Positions 27,701 through 38,363 of a stretch of 64,000 bases of DNA are shown piece after piece. Numbering within the stretch: the first letter of the stretch is position 1; each line of letters opens with the position of its first letter. The DNA is from Serinus canaria (Eukaryota > Chordata > Aves > Passeriformes > Fringillidae): NCBI RefSeq assembly GCF_022539315.1, contig NC_066314.1:46065180-46129179 (forward strand), given 5' to 3'. The notes under the pieces are model-generated. The model saw only the letters and a program-made list of their open reading frames with translations, was not told where the DNA came from and did no database searches. The position numbers and the translations under genes are program-made.

Positions 27701-30700
27701 TAATTTGATATGGGGTTTTGTGTGTGTTCTGCTACTGGGCCTTTTCAAAAGAGGGTTTTGGCCATGTGGTATGGCTGTTGAGGTCATCATGCTGTAAAAA
27801 TTCTCCAAGTGCTGTGTAAAAAAGGCATTTGATCCCATACCCTATCAACAAGAATGTGACTTGAACAGTGGTGCCTCACATCCTTTTATTTGGATGCCAT
27901 GGTTAAACATTTTCCTATACTTTTCCTCTTGACCTGACAGTATGTGAAAGCTTTAATTTTTGTTTTAAGTATTGGTTTCCTTACTCTTAGCAGTAAGAGA
28001 GGTAGTAGTCAATTATTTTTCTGTCCTAATCTTTTAAAGAAGACTGCTTGCTCACTTGGTGTTCTTCCTTGATCTTTGGCTTTTCAACACCAGCTGGGCA
28101 GAAAGCATGGCAGCTGAATGTCATCTTTTCTGTGCCCCCTGGTTAGATCTATGCCTGCCTGAAGTCTTTCTCTGATTAGGGATAAATATTGAAAATAGGA
28201 AACCTGGTGAACATTTTAGCTGATACAGCTAATAGTTGTAGGTGCCACGTATGGCATTTCCAAAGGCTTGTCTCTTTTCCAGAGTGCAGAGCTGCTCTCC
28301 AAAGTAGATGTGTTGCCCCCCTAACAGGGTCACTCCTCATTTGAAACTGCTTTGAAATTTTAAAATGAGAAGTACCTTCTGTAAACCGCCTTAAGTTATT
28401 TACGTTATTGCTTCTACTGATTCTTGTACGTCCTGGTTTCCTCAATAAAGATGACTGTTAGTACAGCCTTTGCTACTGAACATTTTGTTCTTCTCATCAG
28501 TCCTTTTGTTCACAGCACCCTTTTTTTTTTTCTGTGGAGGTTCTTAGTCCTCCATCCTTCCTCTTCAGGAGATGCTTTGTATCTGTGTGTATCCCCACCT
28601 TGAAATTCGGTCTCCTTTTATTTCCTATCACAACTAATTTTCTGTTTCACTGCTGAAGAAGTGTTCAGCACAATATGGAATTAATCCATTTTGAAAATAA
28701 ACTTTTGGCTTGCTCATTTCTGTTTTTCTGGAGGAGTTTAGTGGGGTTTTTTTTCTTATGCATCCAGGTTTAAACTAAATAAAATGGAAGTGGGATTTCA
28801 CATTCATTTCCAAAATATAAAATCACTGTGAGGATCAAAATCCGCTGTGGATATTCCTTTTCTTAGCTCTGGTGTCTTGTCCATTAACTCCCATACACTT
28901 CCTACATTTACTACAAATGCCTGGCTTCCTTGATGTAATCTTGTCATGATCTCTGAGAGAACATCATCCACAGCACCTGTCCTTTAAGTCCTGCTACTTC
29001 TCCATCTGTTTCAAAATCTCATCTGGCACACCCACCCTTCCTTCCAGTGCTATTTCAGTGCTACTACAGCAGGAGTTTTCTAAATCCTGTTGTATTTTTT
29101 TTCTGTGATTATATAAGCGATACTGTTTCAGACATAAATATCTGTCTTCATCTCTAGCTTGACTTTAAGGTCTTAAGAATTTTTTTAAATCTTTGATTGC
29201 AAGATTTTAGGCATGGTGGTGAAAGACAGGCATCCTGCTTTTTTTTGGGTACCAAGATGCCTATTTTTAAATATGTAATTTTATTTTGGAAGAAGAATAT
29301 GTATGTGACAAAGAAAAAAGTGGAAAAAAATCCTCCAATTTGGCTGCAGTGTATCAGAGGAGTGACTAATCACATTAACTCTACTACATTTGAAATAAAC
29401 ATGGGGTTGGCTAAAATAGGTGGCCTGAGTAGCTGACTCAGTCTGCATTCTGGACTGTTAGTCCTGTCAGCTTTTTTGGTAACTTTCCAGAACCAGGGAG
29501 AAACAAGCAGACAGGAGGTTTTTCACATCATATTTCCTGACTCTCTTTGTCTGTAGTAGTGTCATCAAAGGAGCTTCAGCTACACTAGATGTTTGCTTTT
29601 GCCTGGGTCTTAGGGATGGAAGACTGCATTTTTTTAGTACTGGTTCACCAAAACATAGAAAGGCTGTTTCCTTTCACAGGTAACGGTAAGATATCGGGAT
29701 GGCCCTGCAGTAGTGTAAGAGGCTGTTGTCTTAGGTGTCTCCTTCCTCCAGCAGGCAGATGCTTAGCCTTGGGATGCTGTGTTCTCTTAGATGCTTTTCT
29801 GAAGTCACTTCAAAATATGCATTAGGTCAATAGCATGAGTTAAAAGGTGCAACTGCCTTAGTGATGTTAAAAACATGGAATTTTCCTTTTAAAGACTGGA
29901 AAGTAAGTGCACTCGGCACTGCCATCTCAGTGTCGAACAAAAGGCTGTGCCTTGGCATAGACCTGAAACTTTGGCTCTTTCTAAGTCCATTTAACAAAAT
30001 ACCAGTAATGACTGGTGCATTTCAGCAAAAAGTACAAATAATTCAACGGCTTTCTGCATGAACTTTTTCTAAGTGCTTCAACTTGAAAAACAACTGAGAG
30101 AGCCAATGTAATCTTTTTAAAAATTGTATTGGGGGAGGAGGCATAAATGAATCCTGAAGGAATAGCAGCAACTGAAAGAGCAGTTTTGCAAATAGTGTTT
30201 CTCCTCCCAGTACTGCCAAATCACATTTGAGGGGGAAAAAAAAAAAATTTTTCCCATCTCTTGGTTTCTTCTACACAGCTTCATTTGAACTTCATATTGT
30301 CCTCAGAGGAATTACTTTAAAAAATCTATTTAAAAAATAGGTCACTTCTATAAGAAGACAGCAGCTAGTAATCAGAAGGAATTTCATGTCATGGAAGGTG
30401 AAAACTTGGCTTTCTTGCAGTTTATCTAATTTTCCCACAGAATTATTGAAATCTACAAATATATATCAGCCTTAATTGTTTGCAGATGTGGGAAGATTAA
30501 AAATGAGTTTATCATTTGTCAGAGTATGCTTTCATTGTGCTAATGCTGGTCTCACAGTCTGAAGTCAGAGGGTTGGTTAATTGGTTGGATATTCCAGAAT
30601 CTCTTATCACGATAGGCTCTTGATAATTGTTACTATAACTTTGAAGATCTCAGTTTTTTTCTTTGCAGTTTCTAGTTACTGCATTGCCCATAGGGCAGAT

Positions 30701-33700
30701 TTCAAATATTTTGGTTTTATTTACGCATGTATCTATCTGTGTACCCACAAGTATATTTGTACACGTGGGCTTTTCTTTTGAAGTCAGAGTTTGTTCTATT
30801 GACAAACAGGGTTACCTGGTGAGATTGAACTCTGATGCATGATGTGAGAGGAAGTGGGTTAGGTTAAAATGAACTTTATTTCTCAGATGAATGGAATTAC
30901 ATGCTTTCTGAGCTTTTAAATCAAACTGTTCTGTGTGTAGGGTAAAAGTATCTATTTCATTTGTTTCAATATCTTAAGTCTTTGTGCACTTAGTTTAGAT
31001 TTATGGTAATATTAAAGATTATCAACACCAAAACCTATTTTCGTATGGAGTCAGTGATAAAAAATGTGGGATGCTCTGGAAACATTTTGTAGGAAGTCAA
31101 TCATGTTTTTCAAAGCAACCTGGAATCTCAATTTAAAATTTGCTTATAGATGAAAATTGGGTCGCTGGCTGCTATAATTATGGTTTGGTCTCTTGAGCTG
31201 TGGTAAGTGCAAGTCAATCACAAGAACTCTCCAGAATACTTGATGTTACACAGCTTTTCTCAAGCATAATAAAATTGACACTGTACATGCAAGCAAATAT
31301 GAGTCTTTTTACTGTCCCCATACTAACATTGTAGAAGGAATTTCCTCTGAAAATAAACGACATTGTCTGACTCATAACATTTACATAGTCACAGAAAGCT
31401 CACAAGTTGTATTGTCAGATCATCATCAAAAATCATTTAGAATATCTCATTTTCCCCCTTTAAGTGTATACTTTAGAATTAGTATATTTTACTTGATAGT
31501 TTGGCTAACTGGCAAGTTAAGTTGCAGTTGGATTTATTTGACATTGAAGAATAGTGTGCTTCTGTTTACGTGGCTGGCTTTTAAATTGAGTGGAATTACT
31601 ATAACCATGGAAATCAATATGGAATTGAGGTAAAATGTGCTTTATCTGCAGTATTTTAAAGCTGAGGTGAGACTGGTGTCTCTTGTCTACCAAAGCCAAT
31701 TTTGTAGGTGTGTGTATGTACACAAATTGTAGATACATGTGCATCTTTTGTTTCCCCAGCTCTTAGAGCTCATGACTGCAAGACTTTCACTTGAAATTCA
31801 CACTCTGAAATGACACTTAAAAATCTGGGTTTTGTCAATTGTCAATTTGTTTCCTGTGTATAGCCAATGTTTGTGAAGCTTTTAAAGGTTTACTGCAAAC
31901 AGCTTTACCTTCTAGTGCTCCTCTCTCTTTATGTCTCTCTAATATGATGAAGTGGCTGCTTGTATTCCTGATGGGCTGCACTGCTGTTTAAATGTGGACA
32001 GTTTCCATCTTCTCTAATCTGCCAGTACATTCTCAGGTCTCTGTAAATGGATGAAAGGTCATTGTTTGGTTTAACTGTTGTAGGATTTCTAGGAGTCATA
32101 GATACAGAGTCAATGAAGCTGAGAGAGAAATCCTTGAGGTCATAGATGTTTAAATGGGATTTTATTTGTGATTAATAAAATTTCATGAGCAAACAAGCTT
32201 ATTGCTCATACTGAAGTGAAACAGCTATAGTTCTTATCATAAGTGTTTTGTTGATGTTTAAATATACAACCTTTGAATGGAAAGCTTTTGAGTTTATGTA
32301 GTGTGATGGTCATAATTTCTTTTTTGGGTGTGGTAAATTGTCCTGTCTTTCTCAGTTCCCCCTCAAAGGCTGGACAACTATTTCAAAACAGAAAAACAGT
32401 GGAAAGTTATTTTGAGATCAAAATAGAGAAGCCCCAGTCACTTCCCAGAATAGGGCAATAGGCTGTTTCAGGGAAAGCACTTGCCTCTCTGAACATGGTA
32501 GCACAAGGCAGAGACTGGGACCAGAGATGTCACTTGAAAGGGTATGCTTCTCTGGTGGCCCCATTTGTTTCTAATTGAGTTGAAAGACTTGGTGGACTCC
32601 TGGTAATCCTTCCTGTTCTTGTTTTTCTCTCATTTTTCTTTGGCTTCAGAATTTATTGTACAGTGTCTTTGCAGATTTCCCAAGGCCATTTTACAGGCAG
32701 GTTGTTGAAATAGCTATTCTATTACTGAATACACCTTGGTAGTCTCTTTGCTTCTTTTGTTGCCATTCTTTGCAGTCAGGTATGTGACATAGGCCAGAAG
32801 TTGATTTTTCTCTCATATCATGATTTCCTCTGATTTTATTTTGCTTATTTGACTCTTTTCTGTAGTTGACACACTATGTGCCTTGGTCACACATATGACA
32901 TACTGATGGCATCTTTAAAAATAAATAATTGCGACCAAGATTTGCAGAACTGTTTGCTTTTCAGTGGGACTAGAATATTTAGGACTTGGAGTGAAGGTAT
33001 TTAATGTTTTTACTCAATTAGCATGAAAATAGGCTTGGAATATAAATTAGGTAGAGCAAAGAAATGCTCTTGCTTTACCCATAATGTAACAGTCTTGTGA
33101 TCTTTCCTATTGGTTGTATTTATTTAAGCATGTACTGGGTGAATTTTGCTTTGGATTTTACCATAGGCTTGTATCAGAACTGGGACAATGACTTGAAATG
33201 GTCTAGTCACTGTAGAATATTCATTTTAGTGGGCTTGTCTCGCACCAAGAAAACTGCAAATTCTGCTATCCCATCAATATAAAAGATTGAGTGCATCAGT
33301 GTCACCAAAGTGGCACAGCCAAATTTGAAACACCTTTGGGTCTTCATTGCGGTGTCATTGTCAGAATTTTGGAAGTCACAGAACAGCCCATATCAGTGCA
33401 GCAGACACTCGTGCAAACATCTTCAAAAGTACTGATTATGTGCAATAGAACAGTATTCTGGCTTGGCCATTAATCCTCTTCATGGCCTCTCCCCCAAATA
33501 CACACTGCTTTGCCTGATTTGAAGAAAGAGGGTTAAAGCAGTGCAGGTAGAGAATGAGGTAAAACTTGACTGTCTGGTAGGATGTGATAATGGGGCAATG
33601 ATTTTATTTAGAAATTCGTTAAGTGATTAGTTTTATACAATTTCATGTTCAGCCTTCTCTGAATGTATTATTTTTCTTAAATGGTTTCTCACATGGTTTT

Positions 33701-36700
33701 TTATTTAGAATGGAAGGACAAGTTGCATTTGTGATGAAGCTTTTTTTTTTCCTTTCCTTTTCTTGTTCTAAGACAGTGATTGACTTTGCAAATTTTACAT
33801 ACAAGTGCTTTTATTTCACGTTAACATGCCACCTCAGACACAGGAAAATTTCAGTGCTAGAAGTGTGGATCTGTTCACCCCTGTAAACACAAGTTTCCAC
33901 TGGACCAGACAGGATTATGAAATGTACATTGAGGGAAGACCAGAGTGCAGGCTGTGGGTTTGAAAATGTTTTTTATGTAAATAGTTCTGCTTTCAGTGAT
34001 TCTTCACAAGGTTATTCTCTATGCTGGGAGACAAAGGGCATGAGGGGAGCAATCTCATATTTAGCTTAGTATAGAAAGCACTTTCTTTACAGTCATCTGG
34101 GTTTTACCTTGTTTTCTTCTGTGTTTTCCCACTGTCAGTGGGCATGCTGCTTTAAGCCTTTTAAGGTTAGCCTATGGAAGGAGACAGAATTTTTACTCCT
34201 TGAGAGAGAGAAACTGTTGTATTGGTTCTCACACCCCTAAGTTGCAATGTCCAACTGTAAAGTCTGCTAATAGTCAGAAAATTACTTCTTCCAACCAGTT
34301 AACTTTAGAAGTAGGGAAAGATAAAATGCAAATGCCCTTTTAAATACATCTGTATTAACTGAGAGCTAGCTTTTTCTCGCTTTTAACTATGGTCCTAGCT
34401 TCATCATGAAGCATAGACATTTTTAACAGGAAGAATAAACCAACTGATGGATGAGTAATGATTTCTGAAGAAATGGTTTTCCTTTAGTTGGCAGAAGTAA
34501 CTTCCCTTCTCTGGGGTGGGTTAGCATTTTCACTTAGGCTGTTTAAGATGTGCCAGAATTCAGCAAAGAGGTGCTTGGGGTTTTTTTTGTGTCAGGGGCC
34601 AATGTTTTTGTCCAGCTGGCCTTGCAGCCTCACAAACACACCTGTTTGGGAAAGACAATAAATTTTTTGTAATTCTCTATTTTGTCACTTTTATACCTAG
34701 GAGCACAAGATTTTATCATACTGACTTTCTTATAGCTAACAAACAACACCGTTTTGGTAGGTACTGAATCCTTTTAGGCCTTTCATCTCTTGACTTCTGT
34801 GAATCCAAGTAAATTTTGTTCAGACAGTTGAGGTAAAGAACAGTCTTCCTCAGTTTATTATTTCCTGTTGTTTTGTGTTAGAGAGGGTACTCGGCAGTGG
34901 TGCACTCTGCCTGCCTCAGACAGCAGTGTTTCCTCACCACAAAGTGCCAGCCTGTTCCATTTCGTGAGAGTCTTGTGTCTAAACACTTGCTAGCTGTCTT
35001 GACCCTTATATGTGCTGTATTATGTCTTTTTTACATGAAGAATAACATGACAAAAACATACATATTTTCTCAGCCCAAGGAGACCTAATGCCTGCCCTGT
35101 GACACTAATTTTCCTATCCTGTTCCTTATAACATCCTGCAGACTTTGTCTTAGTCTCCCTCGATGACATGTTGCAGGTAGTTTACTACAGGTTCATTTTC
35201 TTGCACAAGAGCTTTGAGGGCGTGTTGAGGGTTAGTAAAGTTGGTGACTGAGACCCTTGCAGATCCCCAGCTCACAGGTGTTGAGATGAATATGTTTGCT
35301 CATGCACAGACCCAGGAAGCATTTTTGTGTGCTTTTTGCATTGCAGTAGAAGTAAATAATTAAACAGAGCTGTGTTTCTTTACACAAGCTTTTTGAAGCA
35401 ACAGTGAGGAAAAAAAAGTGGAAACTAATGGCGTGCAATGCAGAATTTGTTGCAGTTATTTCTGTGAGCTGGCTACTTTTGTTCAAAAAGTTAATTTAGA
35501 ACTTGTCTCAAATGGGCTTGTTGATCTTCTAGAGGGTTGTGAACAATATCTCTTGAGGACATTTTCTACTAATACTTTCTAAAACTTTGATTTATTATTT
35601 TTAATCTCAGGATTGTAGGTTTTGATGAAAAGCATGTGGCTCTGAATTCTTTAAAAGCATTTATTTTGTATATTATAATTGCAAAGGAAAAAGGAGGAGC
35701 AGTGAAAGGACAAGATTTCAGGTAGTTTTCTTGTTTGGTTTTGGGGTTTTTTTCTCCCCCTCTAGTTACAAAAAGGTAATTGCTCAAGATATCACATTTT
35801 TCTGAACATTCAGCTTTACAAAAACTGCTAGGGCAGGTTTTGATAGGAATTGAGACTGCTTTCTTTGCTCTCCAAAGTAAGGTTGTGAGTTAGTGATATC
35901 CTCTAATTTTCCAGGAAGACTTAAATCTGTTCTTTTGTTGATGAAGTCACTGTATTATCAAAGTACCTCTTTATAACAGTTCTAATTGAGATCAAGGTCC
36001 TTTCTTCAGACAGGACAGGCAGAGATGTTTGAAGAAGAAAAAATTTTTATTCTAGATATTTGTCAAAAAGACACACATGTGCCAACATACTGCCTAACAC
36101 TTCCTTTCCAAATATAGCTGACCACAAGCTATCATGTATGACTTGCTGTATTGGATAATAAATACTGGAGTGCTCATGTCTGGTTTGTCCTGCTTTGAGA
36201 TACTTACAGTGGGAGATGGATCACAGAACCAGATAGTCTGTTCTAGATAGCCTGGTGTGGTTTTTGTGTTGAGGGATCATTTGTTGTAGTGCTAATAGCC
36301 ACCTTATCCTGTTGTCCTTTATCGATATGTCTTGAAATGTTCAGGCAAGTAGTTGAGACTTGGCTGCTTTGGTGTCTGGCTGGTTTGCTTATTACCAAAG
36401 TCTTGAGGATACTGCTGTGTCAGAAATTATTCTGAAAGGTCTTTAAAGAGTTTTCACTACTGTTCTTCAACTGCAAGAGGAAATTTCGCTCCCTCCAACT
36501 TCATTACCATTTCCTTCGGAAGAACATCTCTAGGGCTGTGAATGAGCAAGCTGTAACAAAACAAAAGACATCTGTGATTTTCCTCAGCCTCCCTGGTTTC
36601 TCACGTTCCGTTTCTATTGCAAAGCCCTACCTAGCCTTTCTTCATTTTGGTACACGTCACCCTTTTGAGCCTGCTGCCCATCAATAAAGCAGCCAAATTG

Positions 36701-38363
36701 CAGCAGAGGTATTCTCATCAAGTACCCGGTAGATTTTCCCCTGTTAGTAATAGAGGGAGAGCCACTGTGTCCTTGATTATTTGAGTCTCTGAATCAAAAT
36801 GGGGAAATACATCTTGGGGGAGGAGTTACATCTTTCTCCCATTCCCTTACACTTTGCTTAAATCCTGCCAGTCCCTGTGAGTAATTCATCGATCATGGAA
36901 ACACTGACCCTAGGTTTTGAACAGGGAAAGTATTAAATGCTTAGCTTAAAAAGTAAAAGCAAAATCCCATACCCCACCAAAGAAGGACATCTGTTTCTAA
37001 CTTCAGCTTTTTATTTTTTTATCTTTCATTTTTTTTGTTGGTAAATCTCCCAGACAACAGCAGTTCTGTAGAGAGTTTAAATATGAAGGAATGGCAGGAC
37101 GGGCTAAGGGCACTTCTACCGAACATTAACATCAACTTTGGTGGACTGCCCAATGCTTCTTCCCCCTCCAACGCCAACCACAGTGTACCAACGTCCAACA
37201 CTGCCACCACCGACAGCCTGAATTGGGACAGCCCTGGCAGCTGGATGGACCCCGCAATCATCACAGGTAACCGTTTCTCACTCCTTCAGCTCCACTGGCA
37301 AACCATCCAATGGGTATTTGGCACAAACTGATTTACATCTGGAAAAAAAAAAAAAAAAGAAAAAGAAAAAGAGAAAAAGTCAGTATGCGGTGGTCTCTTC
37401 CAGCTTCCATCCACAAAACCTCAAGGGTCCAGGAATTTTTGTGGAACCTCTAGGTGTAACAGAGCGTCACTTAGGCCTTTGCAATGCATGCCCAGGACCT
37501 TTGCAGGCAGTCAGGTGGATCTGTGCTTTCCAGTAGGGTCAATCTAGAAGGTGTCCCTTCTGCTGGATGGCATGTCCGGTATGTGCGTCGCTGGTCCTGA
37601 GGCACTGGAGGCAATCGCTGGACTTGGTTATTTAAAAAGGGACATACTCCACTTGTTTATAAAGCTCTCTTTTATAAGGCTGTCTGGTTGTGTCTCCCTG
37701 TTAGAGAGGCTGAAGCATGAGTCAAGTAGGCAGAATAAAAGGTGAAGCATGAGTGTACTGGCAGCTTGGTGTGGTAAGGTCATGTTGACAAGGAGGCAGT
37801 TCTTGAGCAGAATGTTTGATAGAAAAATGTGTGTTTTCTGAAGAAGTGATCTGAGGGTGAACTTTCTCCTATCTTGATTTAATGTTAAATGTTTTTGCGG
37901 GCAGGGTAACTATACATAATAATGTAAAATGCATTTTCTGTACAAACTAATCATGTTTTTTCATTGTTGCTTTTTGCTAGGTTAAGTTGACCTCCTTCGT
38001 GGTCAATTTATTGCTTCTCCTCTCACTTGACTGTATCCTTGTTTTTTTCTTCTTTTCTTAGGTATCCCAGCCTCCACAGGAAACAGTTTAGACACTCTTC
38101 AAGATGACAATCCTCCACATTGGCTAAAATCTCTTCAGGCCCTCACAGAGGTGGACGGCCCCAGTGCAGCGCCATCACAGACGCATCACAGTAACCCCTT
38201 CGGCACACAGATCCCTCTGCACAGAGCCAGTTGGAATCCCTACTCTCCTCCTTCAAACCCCACCAGCTTCCATTCCCCACCTCCAGGCTTCCAGACAGCC
38301 TTCAGACCCCCCAGTAAAACCCCCACAGACCTACTACAGAGCTCAGCGCTGGATCGTCATTAG
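3564..38363 (+). CDS. CNOT4: CNOT4, CCR4-NOT complex subunit 4 (11 coding exons, 5' end outside window)
   Basis: CNOT4 is an E3 ubiquitin ligase that binds RNA and associates with the CCR4-NOT deadenylase complex, acting in mRNA decay and co-translational quality control. The window encodes about 707 residues in 11 exons: 3564-3761, 6470-6556, 7107-7208, 7905-8030, 12527-12660, 16588-16743, 19317-19374, 19832-20081, 21934-22431, 37054-37266 and 38062-38363. All junctions are GT-AG and all phases join without a break. In order the protein shows a basic coiled segment (SQEELQRIKNEKK), an RRM with RNP2-like LVFVVGL and RNP1-like SAYVTYI, a C3H1 zinc finger (Cys and His in KYCSYF...QCPKPDCMYLH), then a long Ser/Pro/Gln-rich tail with the GFDPFD block and a C-terminal PPHWLKSLQALTE motif. 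The RING exon, about 58 residues from knowledge of the family, must lie upstream of base 1. Without exon 16588-16743 the total is 713 residues, the human long-isoform length as I recall it. Confidence 0.97.
3762..6469 (+). other. CNOT4 intron
   Basis: AT-rich intron with a G-run at 3973-3990 and a T-run at 4844-4859. Nothing else identifiable is visible. Three further short introns (6557-7106, 7209-7904, 19375-19831) look the same, apart from the CR1 tail at 19481-19655. Confidence 0.85.
6470..6556 (+). CDS. CNOT4: CNOT4 exon: RRM middle part
   Basis: 29 codons in phase 0 between ttcttgtag and gtaagt. It starts VLKRPEYFGKFGKIHKVV and ends in YAGSQ, covering helix 1 and strand 2 of the RRM. 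It is too short for ordinary ORF calling and was found from its splice sites and family resemblance. Confidence 0.96.
7107..7208 (+). CDS. CNOT4: CNOT4 exon: RRM RNP1 and helix 2
   Basis: 34 codons in phase 0 between tcttcctag and gtagta. It encodes GPSASAYVTYIRSEDALRAI, containing the RNP1-like strand, then CVNNVVVDGRTLK, the end of the RRM. Confidence 0.96.
7905..8030 (+). CDS. CNOT4: CNOT4 exon: C3H1 zinc finger
   Basis: 42 codons in phase 0 between ttccttcag and gtaagt. It holds the CCCH finger that follows the RRM; the ligands are the cysteines of KYCSYF, MQC and PDC and the histidine of YLHE. It ends in FTKEEMQ. Confidence 0.97.
8031..12526 (+). other. CNOT4 intron containing an old LINE
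   Basis: 4.5-kb intron. Roughly 9.0-10.4 kb is an old CR1/L3-type LINE, listed separately. An AT-only patch lies at 12451-12490 shortly before the acceptor. No exon-like open frame was found. Confidence 0.85.
9000..10370 (-). mobile_element. Old, degraded CR1/L3-type LINE fragment, antisense to CNOT4
   Basis: Successive phrases match the antisense of old avian CR1/L3-type elements: a part near 9345-9390 (TTGCCCTTCTCTATATTTTC followed by TCCTTGAGATGG), a stretch around 9760-9860 (TTGATATTGTCAGCAAAGAA then TGCATAGAACTGATGCCAGT), and 10045-10220 (TTTCCCTTTACAAAAGATAT, the CAGCCTGTAGTTCACAGAAT block, then AGCCCTTTTTGTAGAAG). Many indels and stops are present and no reading frame survives. Boundaries are approximate. 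Confidence 0.6.
12527..12660 (+). CDS. CNOT4: CNOT4 exon: helical segment after the zinc finger
   Basis: 134 bp, entering in phase 0 and leaving with two bases of a split codon. It encodes AGKHQEYEQKLLQELYKL and the following NPNFLQLSTGTVDKNKNKV, ending at RYD plus GC. Acceptor ccttag, donor gtaagt. Confidence 0.97.
12661..16587 (+). other. CNOT4 intron containing an ERVL LTR remnant
   Basis: 3.9-kb intron before the cassette exon. It holds the LTR remnant at 12890-13203 and is otherwise AT-rich with no recognisable content. Confidence 0.85.
12890..13203 (+). mobile_element. Avian ERVL-type LTR remnant
   Basis: The segment carries a purine-rich stretch (AACAGTAACAGCAACAATAC), then a GC-richer LTR body with TGGTATGGAATTGTCCTAGC and the terminal AAAATTAACCCTGTCCTGGC CAGAACCAGGACACA, as in avian ERVL LTRs. 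The middle of the LTR is deleted. It is non-coding and has no associated gag/pol, so it is a decayed partial or solo LTR. The identification rests on remembered consensus phrases. Confidence 0.55.
16588..16743 (+). CDS. CNOT4: CNOT4 in-frame cassette exon (52 codons)
   Basis: 156 bp with the same split-codon phase at both ends, so it can be skipped without a frameshift. It encodes a Ser/Asn/Pro-rich hydrophilic segment beginning PNSNNKDAWPSLQSSSKSAN and ending in TPDGADSDFG. Splice sites are good (tttttccag, gtaatt after GG). Skipping it joins RYDA directly to PIDKPSDSL, the arrangement I recall for the 713-residue human isoform. It is therefore probably alternatively spliced. No domain is recognised. 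Confidence 0.85.
16744..19316 (+). other. CNOT4 intron
   Basis: 2.6-kb AT-rich intron between the cassette exon and the PIDKPSDSL micro-exon. Nothing identifiable beyond its splice sites. Short open frames at its start are read-through from the cassette exon. Confidence 0.8.
19317..19374 (+). CDS. CNOT4: CNOT4 micro-exon PIDKPSDSL
   Basis: 58 bp, completing a split codon and then 19 codons, PIDKPSDSLSIGNGDSSQQ. Acceptor cttttgcag, donor gtaaga. Confidence 0.95.
19481..19655 (+). mobile_element. CR1 LINE 3' tail, sense orientation
   Basis: CR1 end sequence: CATTGGAATGGGCTGTGTCA, GGATGTGGCACTTGGTGCCA TGGTCTAGTTGACAAGG, then TAGGTTGGACTTAGTGAATT and a degraded AGAGGTCTTTTTCCACTC, ending near TATTCTGTGAT, the remains of the CR1 terminal repeat. 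It lies in the intron 19375-19831. Confidence 0.8.
19832..20081 (+). CDS. CNOT4: CNOT4 exon: Ser/Pro-rich tail
   Basis: 250 bp, entering in phase 0 and leaving with one base. It encodes ITNSDTPSPPPGL, SSNHSARSPFEGAVTESQSL and PQTSSDWPTAPEPQSLFTS. This low-complexity region is strongly conserved in vertebrate CNOT4 and has many Ser-Pro sites. Acceptor cttgtag, donor gtatgt. Confidence 0.97.
20082..21933 (+). other. CNOT4 intron
   Basis: 1.85-kb AT-rich intron with no identifiable exon, RNA or repeat. Confidence 0.8.
21934..22431 (+). CDS. CNOT4: CNOT4 exon: GFDPFD block and aromatic-rich segment
   Basis: 498 bp with phase 1 on both sides; the largest coding exon. It encodes ETIPVSSSTDWQAAFGFGSS, GFDPFDITRKALADLIEKEL and the Phe/Pro/Gln-rich stretch MPQRFPQFQQHRAVYNSF, ending LGGIPIS. 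Opposite-strand and shifted frames are also open here but are shadows. Confidence 0.97.
22432..37053 (+). other. CNOT4 largest intron (14.6 kb)
   Basis: AT-rich sequence with one CR1 tail (26491-26630) and short homopolymer runs. I looked for the alternative terminal exon used by the shorter human isoform (encoding EEEVKVSTMPL and onwards, as recalled) and did not find it by eye. No other exon-like frame was recognised. Confidence 0.8.
26491..26630 (-). mobile_element. CR1 LINE 3' tail, antisense orientation
   Basis: GAAAAATCATTGAAGCCCCT GAGTTGGAAGGGACCCACAA GGATTATCAAATT, then AGGACAGCCTAAAAATTAAA and a stretch ending CCAAATGCTTGTTGAACAGA, is the reverse complement of a CR1 3' end. It is diverged and non-coding. 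Confidence 0.8.
37054..37266 (+). CDS. CNOT4: CNOT4 penultimate coding exon
   Basis: 213 bp with phase 1 on both sides. It encodes DNSSSVESLNMKEWQDGLRA, then LLPNININFGGLPNAS and a Ser/Thr/Asn-rich part ending in DPAIITG. It follows the largest intron (14.6 kb). Acceptor tctcccag, donor gtaacc. Confidence 0.97.
37267..38061 (+). other. Last CNOT4 intron
   Basis: 0.8-kb intron with an A-rich run at 37341-37378 (A homopolymer followed by GAAAAA units). Nothing else identifiable. Confidence 0.85.
38062..38363 (+). CDS. CNOT4: CNOT4 terminal coding exon with stop codon
   Basis: Begins in phase 1 after tttctta-g. It encodes IPASTGNSLDTLQDDNPPHW, the LKSLQALTE motif and a Pro-rich end finishing LLQSSALDRH, then TAG at 38361-38363. 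This is the C-terminus of the long isoform. Confidence 0.97.
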
